Shown in pieces: positions 35,165 through 43,488 of a stretch of 64,000 nt of DNA. Location of the stretch: the NCBI RefSeq assembly GCF_002078605.1, contig NZ_MSJR01000001.1, positions 186,001 to 250,000 on the forward strand. Direction: 5' to 3'. A program made the translations under genes and the position numbers. The stretch comes from Salegentibacter sediminis (GTDB taxonomy: Bacteria > Bacteroidota > Bacteroidia > Flavobacteriales > Flavobacteriaceae). The stretch's first letter is position 1; each line of letters starts with the position of its first letter. The notes beneath the pieces are model-generated. The model saw only the letters and a program-made list of their open reading frames with translations, was not told the origin of the DNA and searched no databases.

Positions 35165-36241
35165 CTATTCCTCGCCGTAAATACCAATTTCCAGGTCTCC
35201 GTTTTTATTCATATGTGCTCTATACATTCCTGCGGTATTGAATTCCATTGCAATATTTCCCTGAAAATCAATCGCGATTATTCCGCCATTCCCTCCAAGA
35301 TCTGGAATTTTATTCTGAATCACTTCGGCTGCAGCATCTTTCAGGCTAAGTCTTTTGTATTGCATCAAGGCCGAAATATCGTGAGCTACCACTCCACGAA
35401 TAAAAAATTCACCCCAACCTGTGGCCGAAACCGCACAGGTTTTATTATTGGCATAAGTCCCTGCACCAATTATGGGAGCATCGCCAATACGTCCCCATTT
35501 TTTATTGGTCATACCTCCAGTGGAGGTACCCGCTGCAAGATTCCCATCTTTATCCAGGGCTACGCAACCCACGGTACCATATTTGGAATCCTTGATAAAT
35601 GGATCTACAAAAGCTGCACTCTGGTCGTGATCCAGCTCGGTTTTTTCAGCATCTCTTTCCTTTAAACGTTGAAGACTTTGAAATCGGTTTTCTGTATAAA
35701 AATACTCAGGGTCAACAATTTCCATCCCGCGTTCTTCGGCAAAAAGCTCGGCGCCTTTCCCGGCCATCATTACGTGTTCTGAATTCTCCATCACTTCCCA
35801 GGCAAGGTTTATCGGGTTTTTAACGGTGGTGACTCCGGCCACGGCCCCGGCGTTCAGCGTTTTTCCGTCCATTATAGATGCGTCAAGTTCGTTGGTTTCA
35901 GCATTGGTGAAAACAGCCCCTTTTCCCGCATTGAAAAGCGGAGAATCTTCCATGATATTTATGGTGCGCTGTACGGCTTCCATGGCTGTACCTCCATTGG
36001 CAAGGATCTCGTGGCCACGCCTAATCGCTTCCTCCAGTTTGTCTTTGTAGGCCTTTTCCAGAGAATCGGTCATATTTTCCTTTACTATGGTTCCGGCACC
36101 TCCGTGAATTACGATTCCAAAGTTATCGGTGGGCTCGGTGCTTAGTTCTTCTTCGGAAACTTCTTCTGGTAATTCTTTTTCTTCTGAAGAATTACAGGCA
36201 AAAAACAGAGATAAACTGAGTAATAGAAATATTTTTTTCAT
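35165..36241 (-). CDS. Isoaspartyl peptidase/L-asparaginase, lipoprotein
   Basis: A 358-residue plant-type asparaginase (N-terminal nucleophile hydrolase). A lipoprotein signal ends at Cys16 (SLSLFFAC), followed by an acidic linker. The fold starts IVIHGGAGTI; the self-cleavage site and nucleophile is Thr223 in DSKYGTVGCVALD, followed by GNLAAGTSTGGMTNK and IIGAGTYANN. It would remove isoaspartyl residues from peptides or hydrolyse asparagine in the periplasm. It diverges from the dioxygenase gene; no clear partner gene. Confidence 0.92.
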   Translation of the reverse strand: MKKIFLLLSLSLFFACNSSEEKELPEEVSEEELSTEPTDNFGIVIHGGAGTIVKENMTDSLEKAYKDKLEEAIRRGHEILANGGTAMEAVQRTINIMEDSPLFNAGKGAVFTNAETNELDASIMDGKTLNAGAVAGVTTVKNPINLAWEVMENSEHVMMAGKGAELFAEERGMEIVDPEYFYTENRFQSLQRLKERDAEKTELDHDQSAAFVDPFIKDSKYGTVGCVALDKDGNLAAGTSTGGMTNKKWGRIGDAPIIGAGTYANNKTCAVSATGWGEFFIRGVVAHDISALMQYKRLSLKDAAAEVIQNKIPDLGGNGGIIAIDFQGNIAMEFNTAGMYRAHMNKNGDLEIGIYGEE

Positions 36242-36371
36242 CGTTGTTGGTTATTTTATTCCGAAGATAATAAATTTTGCGCCAGTCCGCCAGCAAGGGA
36301 CTCATGAAGCAAGTAGAATTCAAACAGGAAGGAGCAAGCTTATACCTTAAAAAAGAAAATAATCGATCGGC

Positions 36372-36403
36372 TTTGTGAGGGAGATTGCGTAATTTTAAGC
36401 TTG
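36372..36403 (+). promoter_or_regulatory. Candidate promoter of nbaC
   Basis: TTTG (36372-36375), a 20-base spacer, then TAAGCTTG (36396-36403), one mismatch from TAnnTTTG. The ATG follows after 13 bases, so the leader would be very short. Confidence 0.55.
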
Positions 36404-36416
36404 CAAAAACTAAATT

Positions 36417-36959
36417 ATGGCGGTAAATAAACCTTTTAACCTGAATAAATGGATTGAACAGAACCGGGAAAGTCTGAAGCCACCTGTTGGCAACCGAAAC
36501 CTTTACCGCGAATCTGAAGATTATATTGTGATGATCGTGGCCGGCCCGAATGCACGTAAGGATTATCACTATAACGAAACCGAAGAGTTATTCTATCAGC
36601 TGGAGGGGGAGATAGAAGTGCATATTCAGGAAGACGGAAAAAAGAAGACCATGAAGCTTGGTCCCGGAGATATGTACCTGCATCCTGGAAAAGTACCCCA
36701 CTCTCCCGAAAGACATGAAAATAGCATTGGCTTGGTGGTAGAACGAAAAAGAACCGATCCTGACGCAAAGGACGGATTACTTTGGTATTGCGATAACTGT
36801 AATAATAAGCTTTACGAGGTTTATTTTCAGCTTAACGATATAGAAACCGATTTTTTAAAGCATTTTAAGCATTTCTATGGAAACAAAGATTTAAGAACCT
36901 GTAATAATTGCGGGGAAGTGATGCCGGTAGACAAGCGTTTTACTTCTAATGAGGATTAG
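36417..36959 (+). CDS. nbaC: 3-hydroxyanthranilate 3,4-dioxygenase
   Basis: A 180-residue cupin dioxygenase. The catalytic iron ligands are His51, Glu57 (YHYNETEELFYQ) and His95 (VPHSPER). A second, rubredoxin-like metal site is formed by Cys125/Cys128 (CDNC) and Cys162/Cys165 (CNNC), as in the well-studied bacterial enzymes. It opens the ring of 3-hydroxyanthranilate in tryptophan breakdown through kynurenine, or on the route to quinolinate and NAD. The other kynurenine genes are not in the window. An aldehyde dehydrogenase follows after 62 bp. Confidence 0.96.
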   Translation: MAVNKPFNLNKWIEQNRESLKPPVGNRNLYRESEDYIVMIVAGPNARKDYHYNETEELFYQLEGEIEVHIQEDGKKKTMKLGPGDMYLHPGKVPHSPERHENSIGLVVERKRTDPDAKDGLLWYCDNCNNKLYEVYFQLNDIETDFLKHFKHFYGNKDLRTCNNCGEVMPVDKRFTSNED

Positions 36960-37021
36960 CACTTTATTTTTATTATTTTCGCAAAGAACACACAAAAGAA
37001 CAGACTAAAATTTAAGGATTA

Positions 37022-38575
37022 ATGAGTGAAATAGCAGAAAAATTTGGGATTAAACAAGCCCTGAAAGACTTAGGATTAAGTGATGTCAATAACGGTACAT
37101 CTACCGGCACAGACTTTTTTAGTAACGGGGAAATTATAGAATCCTATTCTCCAGTTGATGGAGCGCTTATTGGGAAAGTGAAAGCTACCACTAAGGAAGA
37201 TTACGAAAAGGTAATAGAAACTGCCACAAAAGGTTTTAAGGAATGGAGAACCTGGCCTGCACCGCAACGAGGGGAAGTGGTAAGACAATTTAATGATGAA
37301 CTACGTCGCCTTAAAGCACCTCTGGGTAAACTGGTTTCCTATGAAATGGGAAAATCTTACCAGGAAGGTCTGGGAGAAGTTCAGGAAATGATTGATATCT
37401 GTGACTTTGCCGTAGGACTATCCCGGCAGTTGCACGGCCTTACCATGCATTCAGAGCGGCCGGGGCATAGAATGTACGAACAATACCACCCGCTTGGTGT
37501 GGTAGGAATAATATCGGCCTTTAACTTCCCGGTAGCGGTATGGTCCTGGAACACAGCTTTAGCCTGGGTTTGTGGAGATGCCTGTATCTGGAAAGGATCG
37601 GAGAAGACTCCGCTTACTTCTGTTGCCTGCCAAAATATCGCAGCCAGAGTTTTTGAGGAGAACAATGTGCCTGCAGGAATTTCATCTTTAATAACCGGAG
37701 ATTATCGTGTAGGAGAGATGATGACCAATGATAAACGTGTGCCTTTAATTTCGGCAACGGGATCTATACGAATGGGAAAAATAGTAGCCCAGGCCGTTGC
37801 TGCGAGACTTGGGAAATCCCTTCTCGAATTAGGTGGAAATAACGCCATAATCGTAACCCCAGATGCAGATATCAAGAATACAGTAATTGGAGCTGTATTT
37901 GGCGCAGTAGGAACCTGCGGCCAACGCTGTACTTCTACCCGAAGACTTATTATTCACGAATCTATTTATGATAAGGTGAAAGATGCGATCGCAACGGCAT
38001 ACCAACAACTTCGAATTGGAAATCCACTGGATGAAAACAACCACGTGGGGCCTCTTATCGATAAGGATGCGGTAAAAAATTACCAGCACGCTCTCGATAA
38101 AGTGGTAGAAGAAGGAGGAAAAATTCTCGTGGAAGGCGGAGTGCTGGAAGGTGAAGGCTATGAAAGTGGTTGCTATGTTAAACCGGCAATTGCCGAAGCT
38201 GAGAATCATTTTGAGATCGTACAGCACGAAACTTTTGCACCGGTGCTTTATATTATGAAATATTCAGGGGATGTGATGAATGCACTTGAGCTTCAGAATG
38301 GGGTGGTGCAAGGACTTTCTTCAGCAATTATGACCAATAACCTGAGAGAAGCCGAAAGATTCCTTTCCGTAGAAGGTTCAGATTGTGGAATTGCCAATGT
38401 GAATATAGGAACTTCAGGAGCTGAAATTGGTGGTGCCTTTGGTGGTGAAAAAGAAACCGGTGGTGGCCGTGAAAGCGGATCGGATGCCTGGAAGATCTAT
38501 ATGAGACGCCAAACCAATACGATCAATTATACTACCGAGCTGCCATTGGCACAAGGTATTAAATTTGATCTTTAA
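37022..38575 (+). CDS. amaB: Aldehyde dehydrogenase, ALDH7 (antiquitin) type
   Basis: A 517-residue NAD-dependent aldehyde dehydrogenase. The catalytic Cys303 (GQRCTSTRR) and general base Glu269 (LELGGNNA) are present. The C-terminal stretch with SGAEIGGAFGGEKETGGG and RESGSDAWKIYMRR is the ALDH7A1 hallmark. ALDH7 enzymes oxidise 2-aminoadipate semialdehyde in lysine breakdown. The gene upstream is in tryptophan breakdown, where an ALDH8-type enzyme would be expected, so the pairing may be only positional. Confidence 0.9.
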   Translation: MSEIAEKFGIKQALKDLGLSDVNNGTSTGTDFFSNGEIIESYSPVDGALIGKVKATTKEDYEKVIETATKGFKEWRTWPAPQRGEVVRQFNDELRRLKAPLGKLVSYEMGKSYQEGLGEVQEMIDICDFAVGLSRQLHGLTMHSERPGHRMYEQYHPLGVVGIISAFNFPVAVWSWNTALAWVCGDACIWKGSEKTPLTSVACQNIAARVFEENNVPAGISSLITGDYRVGEMMTNDKRVPLISATGSIRMGKIVAQAVAARLGKSLLELGGNNAIIVTPDADIKNTVIGAVFGAVGTCGQRCTSTRRLIIHESIYDKVKDAIATAYQQLRIGNPLDENNHVGPLIDKDAVKNYQHALDKVVEEGGKILVEGGVLEGEGYESGCYVKPAIAEAENHFEIVQHETFAPVLYIMKYSGDVMNALELQNGVVQGLSSAIMTNNLREAERFLSVEGSDCGIANVNIGTSGAEIGGAFGGEKETGGGRESGSDAWKIYMRRQTNTINYTTELPLAQGIKFDL

Positions 38576-38600
38576 GTTTCTGACTCAGAATCTTTAAATA

Positions 38601-38629
38601 AAAAAATCCCGCAGCTCGCGGGATTTTTT
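38601..38629. terminator. Bidirectional terminator between the ALDH and OYE genes
   Basis: TCCCGC and GCGGGA with A/T flanks (AAAAAA to TTTTTT) and a five-base loop. It serves the convergent genes on both sides. Confidence 0.88.
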
Positions 38630-38650
38630 CATTTAAAGAAGAGTCTTAGT

Positions 38651-39769
38651 TTATTTTAAAACTTCAGCTCTTTCTGTTTTTGCTTCATAGTCCAGATAAC
38701 CTTCTTTTCCGGGGGTATAAAAAGTATCCTCATCATATTCACTTAAAGACACATTTTGTTCGAAACGCTCCACAAGATCGGGATTTGAAATAAATGGTTT
38801 TCCGAAAGCGACCAGATCGGCGTTACCTTCTTCAATTACTTTATTTCCACTTTCCTGGTTAAAGCCTGCATTGATAATGATCGTACCATTATACATGGGG
38901 CGGTAGCGTTTAGCGATCTCGGTTTCAGCATAAGGGATATCGGAAACATCATTAAATGGCTCAGATAAATGCAAATAAGCCAGATCATAATCATTTAGTT
39001 TTTTGATGATATAATCGAAGGTAGGAATGGTTTCCTCATCCATGGTCATTCCGAAAATTCCATTTAGAGAAGGATTCAGGCGCAGACCTATTTTGTTTTC
39101 CGGCATCACTTCTTTTATAGCCTCAATCACTTCAAACAGAATTTTTGCTCTGTTTTCAATACTTCCGCCATATTCGTCGGTACGATGGTTGGAGGTTCCA
39201 TTAAAGAACTGATGAAGCAAATAGCCATTAGAAGAATGGATTTCAATTCCATCAAAACCGGCATCCATAGCATTTTTAGCCGCATTTTTATAATCCTGAA
39301 CAGTCTCTTTGATCTCCTCGATACTCATTTCCTTTGGGGTTACAGTATCCTTAAACCCTTCGGGTGTAAAAGATTGAGCATTTGGGTTTATTGCTGAAGG
39401 AGCTAGAGGCAATTCCCCGTTATGGAAATCGGGGTGAGACATTCTCCCTACATGCCACAGCTGAAGAAAAATACGGCCATTGGCTTCGTGTACTTTCCCG
39501 GTAACTTCTTTCCAGCCTTCAACCTGTTCCTGAGAATAGATTCCCGGGGTATTTACATAACCAACGGCTTGCTTTGAGATTTGAGAGCCTTCGGCAATGA
39601 TGAGTCCGGCACTGGCGCGTTGTTTATAATATTCTCCCTGAAGTTCTCCCGTAGGTTTATGCTCGGGATTTGTGGCCCGACTTCTGGTCATGGGAGCCAT
39701 TACTACTCGGTTTGGTAATTCAAGGCCATTCAGATTATAAGGTTCTAATAAAGCTTGTTTCTTGCTCAT
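38651..39769 (-). CDS. Old yellow enzyme family alkene reductase
   Basis: A 372-residue FMN-dependent TIM-barrel oxidoreductase. The N-terminus LPNRVVMAPMTRSRA, the substrate-binding pair in IHSSNGYLLHQFF (His and Asn) and NHRTDEYGGSIENRA are the OYE/NemA hallmarks. It reduces activated double bonds such as N-ethylmaleimide, enones or nitro-compounds with NADPH. The usual HGANG is IHSSNG here, a modest change outside the catalytic residues. Convergent with the ALDH gene; upstream 39770-39935 holds no clear signal. Confidence 0.93.
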   Translation of the reverse strand: MSKKQALLEPYNLNGLELPNRVVMAPMTRSRATNPEHKPTGELQGEYYKQRASAGLIIAEGSQISKQAVGYVNTPGIYSQEQVEGWKEVTGKVHEANGRIFLQLWHVGRMSHPDFHNGELPLAPSAINPNAQSFTPEGFKDTVTPKEMSIEEIKETVQDYKNAAKNAMDAGFDGIEIHSSNGYLLHQFFNGTSNHRTDEYGGSIENRAKILFEVIEAIKEVMPENKIGLRLNPSLNGIFGMTMDEETIPTFDYIIKKLNDYDLAYLHLSEPFNDVSDIPYAETEIAKRYRPMYNGTIIINAGFNQESGNKVIEEGNADLVAFGKPFISNPDLVERFEQNVSLSEYDEDTFYTPGKEGYLDYEAKTERAEVLK

Positions 39770-39935
39770 TATGTTGATTATTTAAATTAAAATTTCAGTT
39801 TCTAGACCTTTTGAAATAAAGGTTCAGCAGAAATGAAGAAAATTATTTCCGTCATTCTAATGAGTGCAAATTTAAGCCCTGTAATACATTAGATTACTTG
39901 ATGTATGTTAACCAAATGGGTTAAAAACTGTTAAG

Positions 39936-40508
39936 CTATTGTAATTCTCTGCGAATACGGCTCAGGCTTTCGGGTTTTAGTCCGAGATAATTTGCAATGT
40001 GATAGTTGGGTACTCTTTTCTCGATCTTCGGATAGGTTTGGCAGAATTCCAGATAGCGCTCTTTTCCCGTTTTCTGAAGAGAAGAAAGAATGCGGGTTCT
40101 CAAGGCTACAAAGGCATTGGTGATCTTTAACCTGAAGAAGCGTTCAAATTTTGGAATGCGCTGGTAGAGCATTTCAAGGGCAGTTTTGTCTAATTTGAGC
40201 AAAATCGAATCTTCAATTGCTTCTACATATAGTGCGGCGGGGGTGTCTTTAAAAAATGCTTCAAAATCACTCATCCACCAGTCTTCTATAGCAAATTGGA
40301 TAATGTGATCTTCGCCGGTTTGGTCGCGGTAAAACGCCTTAAGGCAGCCTTTCACCACATAATATTCTGAATCTACCTTGTCTCCAGGCTGGATGAGGAA
40401 TTCCTTTTTTAATATGTTTTTTTCTGAAAGTATCCCTGTAAATTCCTCTTTCTCTGAAGCGGTTAGCGAAATATCTCTTGAAATATGATTCAGGATTTGG
40501 GAGTACAT
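39936..40508 (-). CDS. Crp/Fnr family transcriptional regulator
   Basis: A 190-residue regulator with an N-terminal cyclic nucleotide-binding-like beta roll (PGDKVDSEYYVVKGCLKAFY) and a short C-terminal DNA-binding helix pair (YHIANYLGLKPESLSRIRREL). The phosphate-binding Arg/Ser signature of true cAMP receptors is not visible, so the ligand may be another molecule or none. It lacks the cysteines of Fnr. It follows the EamA transporter gene after 31 bp, suggesting that they are transcribed together. Confidence 0.88.
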   Translation of the reverse strand: MYSQILNHISRDISLTASEKEEFTGILSEKNILKKEFLIQPGDKVDSEYYVVKGCLKAFYRDQTGEDHIIQFAIEDWWMSDFEAFFKDTPAALYVEAIEDSILLKLDKTALEMLYQRIPKFERFFRLKITNAFVALRTRILSSLQKTGKERYLEFCQTYPKIEKRVPNYHIANYLGLKPESLSRIRRELQ

Positions 40509-40539
40509 TTTTGAGTGAATTTTGCGGACAAATTAAGAC

Positions 40540-41481
40540 TTATTGGTTTAGTTTTTTACCAAATCGTGGTGAAAATCTTGAAAACATAACCAGTTTTTTT
40601 CTGGTATTTATAAAGTAAACTCCGGTGAGCAGTACGATAGCGGCCAAAACAGCCTGTATTGTAATCTGTTCATTTAGAAAATACCACCCAAGAAAAATAG
40701 CTATTACGGGATTGACGTAGGTTGAGGTCGCTACTTTTTCCGGAGAAACCACTTTTAATAAATAATTGAAGGCGGTAAAGGCCACAATACTTCCAAAGAT
40801 AATAAGCAGTAACATCGAATATCGTGTGGGGTCAGTCCACATAGTAGGCCAGCTCCAACTCTCTCCGAAGGCCAGACTTCCCAGGAGTAAGATAAGCCCG
40901 CCACTGACCATCTGGTAAGCGGTATTAACAAAATGATTGGTTGGTAAATTTGCCGTCCCTACAAAAAGGCTCCCATAAGACCAGCTAAGCAGGCAGAGAA
41001 AAATCATCCCCACTCCCAACCAGGAATTTTCCTGATTAGTGATCTGGTTTTGACTAACCAGGAGATAAATTCCGATAACACCTAATACTACACCCACCAT
41101 AGACATAGGAAGGATCTTTTTTCCCTGAAAAACCCTCATCATTATAAGGACCACCAGGGGTTGTGCTGAAATTTCCAAAGCGGCAAAACCACTGTCTACA
41201 TATTTAAGGGCCCAGACCACCACGCCGTTTCCAAAGGCGAGAAATAGGAACCCGGCAATAATAGTATTGGTCAATTGTCTTCTGGTAATAGCTAAACTTA
41301 TTTTCAGGATTTTGCAAATGAGAAAGATCAGTAATCCGGCGGTGATAAACCTAACAGAAGCTAACATAAATGGAGGCAATTCGGTAACCGCGATCTTATT
41401 CAAAAGGTAGGTAGAGCCCCAGATGAAATAGATAGAAAAGAAAGCCAGAATAACCAGCAGCGTATTTGAAGAATTGTTCAT
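40540..41481 (-). CDS. EamA family (DMT) transporter
   Basis: A 313-residue membrane protein with ten hydrophobic helices in two EamA halves. The ATG at 41481 (MNNSSN) is used; a TTG further upstream is less likely. The first half begins IYFIWGSTYLLNKIAV and the second LLSWSYGSLFVG, both typical of the family. Members export or import amino acids, nucleotides or drugs; the substrate is unknown. The Crp/Fnr gene follows on the same strand. Confidence 0.9.
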   Translation of the reverse strand: MNNSSNTLLVILAFFSIYFIWGSTYLLNKIAVTELPPFMLASVRFITAGLLIFLICKILKISLAITRRQLTNTIIAGFLFLAFGNGVVVWALKYVDSGFAALEISAQPLVVLIMMRVFQGKKILPMSMVGVVLGVIGIYLLVSQNQITNQENSWLGVGMIFLCLLSWSYGSLFVGTANLPTNHFVNTAYQMVSGGLILLLGSLAFGESWSWPTMWTDPTRYSMLLLIIFGSIVAFTAFNYLLKVVSPEKVATSTYVNPVIAIFLGWYFLNEQITIQAVLAAIVLLTGVYFINTRKKLVMFSRFSPRFGKKLNQ

Positions 41482-41540
41482 ACTAAGATGCAAGTGTATT
41501 GCAATATTAGGAATAAACTTCTTTAAGTATGGTACTAAAA

Positions 41541-41567
41541 AAACCGCTTAAGTAATTTAAGCGGTTT
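41541..41567 (-). terminator. Terminator of the acyl-ACP desaturase gene
   Basis: AAACCGCTTAA and TTAAGCGGTTT pair over 11 bp; read leftward the hairpin runs into seven T. It lies between the desaturase and the EamA transporter gene. Confidence 0.88.
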
Positions 41568-41590
41568 ATAGTATTATGTTTTCAGGTTTT

Positions 41591-42595
41591 TTAAAGCGTT
41601 CCGTTTGGCTCCACCCATTTGAATTTGTGCTGATCTTCGGGTATTGCCATTCTATCGGCAATACGGGTCATCCTGTCTGGTAATTTCATTAAATAATCCC
41701 GGGCTTTTTGAGCCTCATCGGTAAGGCCCCGCATTTTATCGATTTCCCAGTAATTGTTAAGGGTCTTTAAAATATTGATATAATCTTCAGTGGTGTAAAC
41801 GCCAAGCCTTTGAGCTGCATTGGAGAAATTCTCAAATGCTGAGGCGATACCTTCGCCACTTTCCCGTATGAATTGGGCGGGCATCACGATCTTTTTCTTC
41901 ATCATATCGTGGAAAGCCAGCATCATTTCACTTGGGTCGTGTTCAAATATGGTTTTTACAAATTCGCGGTAGGCCATATAATGTCTCATCTCATCTCCGG
42001 CAATTATGTTACACATCTTTGCCAGCATCTTATTGCCTTTTTTCTTGGCGAGTTGTCCCACGCGTTTGTGAGAAATATTGGTAGCCAGTTCTTGGAAACT
42101 TGTATAAACAAAGTTTCGATAAGGATCGCGCCCGGTACCAATATCAAAACCATCGTTGATGAGGTATTGGGTGGTTTTTTCAATTTCCTTCATGTTCACT
42201 CTACCCGAAAGGTAAAGGTATTTGTTTAAGGTATCTCCGTGGCGGTTCTCCTCACCCGTCCAATGACGTACCCATTTGGCCCAACTATTCGATTCCCCCC
42301 GGGATTTTCCGTGCTGCTCTACACCTTCCATATCCATTAACCAGGATTCATAGGTGGGAAGGGCTTCTTCGGTTACCATATCGGCTACCAGGACCACCCA
42401 AAAATCGTATCCAAGCTCTTTGGCCTCTTCCCGAATCTGGTCTATATCTTCAGCATAATTTTCTTTTTGCAAATCAGGCAACAGGTCGGTGGGTTGCCAT
42501 ATATCTTCTACGGGGATAAGATATTGATCAATAAAACCATCTACTTTCTTTTCAATGGTTTGCATTACTTCTAATCTAACATTACTAAGGGCCAT
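41591..42595 (-). CDS. Acyl-[acyl-carrier-protein] desaturase
   Basis: A 334-residue soluble diiron desaturase of the stearoyl-ACP type. The iron-binding motifs EENRHG and DEMRHY are conserved, as is the surrounding four-helix bundle. It introduces a double bond into acyl-ACP with oxygen and reduced ferredoxin, supplying unsaturated fatty acids aerobically. In the gap 42596-42758 upstream there is a weak hairpin TTGAATTA/TAATTCAA at 42709-42732, of unclear role. Confidence 0.93.
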   Translation of the reverse strand: MALSNVRLEVMQTIEKKVDGFIDQYLIPVEDIWQPTDLLPDLQKENYAEDIDQIREEAKELGYDFWVVLVADMVTEEALPTYESWLMDMEGVEQHGKSRGESNSWAKWVRHWTGEENRHGDTLNKYLYLSGRVNMKEIEKTTQYLINDGFDIGTGRDPYRNFVYTSFQELATNISHKRVGQLAKKKGNKMLAKMCNIIAGDEMRHYMAYREFVKTIFEHDPSEMMLAFHDMMKKKIVMPAQFIRESGEGIASAFENFSNAAQRLGVYTTEDYINILKTLNNYWEIDKMRGLTDEAQKARDYLMKLPDRMTRIADRMAIPEDQHKFKWVEPNGTL

Positions 42596-42758
42596 TTCTA
42601 AATAATTTACACAAACATCATTACAATGTTGTTGGTTATAACTCTATCAACAAGAATTGTGCTGAACTCTATGTTTTATCAATAGCCAACAAATAAAAGC
42701 TAAAATCCTTGAATTACAAATATATAATTCAAAGATGTGGATTTGTTATAAGAAAGTC

Positions 42759-43487
42759 TTAATTTCTACCGTTTTCCTCAGGATATAGTTTAAAAACAGG
42801 GTCGCTTTGCCATATTTCCTTGGTGTTTACTTCTATGGCAGAAATAGGGCCAGTGAAGGCGGCACCGGTATCTATATTCCAGACGTTTGCCTTGTGAACC
42901 GGTGTGCTTTTTCCTATGCGGGTTACCGGGGTGTGGCCTATAAAGATTTCTTCAAAAAGCTGAAGTCTTTTGGGATAATACTTATCGTCGGGTTGGATTT
43001 TTGTATCAAGAGAAAGTACTGTTTCCCATAGAGTTCGATCCCAATAGAAGCCTGATTCATAGTATTCGGTTTCCGGACCATGCTGATTGGTAAATCCGGC
43101 ATGTACAAAAAGTCTGTTTTGCTTATCGATATAATAATTTAGCATCTGCTCATAAAACTCTATATGCTGTTTTTTCTCTTCTTCCGAAAAATTCCTGTAG
43201 GCGTCAATGCTTGACTGGCCTCCGTGTTGTAGCCACTGTTCTTTTAATTCCCCTGTCTTAAGCCAGCGGTAAGTAAGGTCGTCATGATTTCCACGAATAA
43301 AAATACACGTGTTTTGTTGGGATAGTTTAATGAGATAAGAAACCACATTAGCCGAATCGCTCCATCCGTCTACATAATCTCCCAAAAAAATAAGCTCATC
43401 ATCAGGGGTTAGGTCTACGCGATCAAGTAGCTGGACAAGGCCTTTTAAACCTCCATGTATATCTCCAATGGCAATACTTCTGCCCAT
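42759..43487 (-). CDS. Metallophosphoesterase (PP1/PP2A or ApaH-like)
   Basis: A 242-residue calcineurin-type phosphoesterase. The metal motifs are GDIHG (near the N-terminus), LGDYVDGW and RGNHDD, then FVHAGFT and FIGHTP, in the order of Ser/Thr protein phosphatases and diadenosine tetraphosphatases. The substrate could be phosphoprotein or a dinucleotide. It starts one base after the stop of the AlbA_2 gene, so the two form a transcript and possibly a functional pair. Confidence 0.9.
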   Translation of the reverse strand: MGRSIAIGDIHGGLKGLVQLLDRVDLTPDDELIFLGDYVDGWSDSANVVSYLIKLSQQNTCIFIRGNHDDLTYRWLKTGELKEQWLQHGGQSSIDAYRNFSEEEKKQHIEFYEQMLNYYIDKQNRLFVHAGFTNQHGPETEYYESGFYWDRTLWETVLSLDTKIQPDDKYYPKRLQLFEEIFIGHTPVTRIGKSTPVHKANVWNIDTGAAFTGPISAIEVNTKEIWQSDPVFKLYPEENGRN

Positions 43488-43488
43488 A

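Noticed and set aside
42709-42732. Inverted repeat TTGAATTA/TAATTCAA in the gap before the desaturase gene
   Set aside because: Eight AT-rich pairs with an eight-base loop and no T run; too weak to call a terminator or operator.
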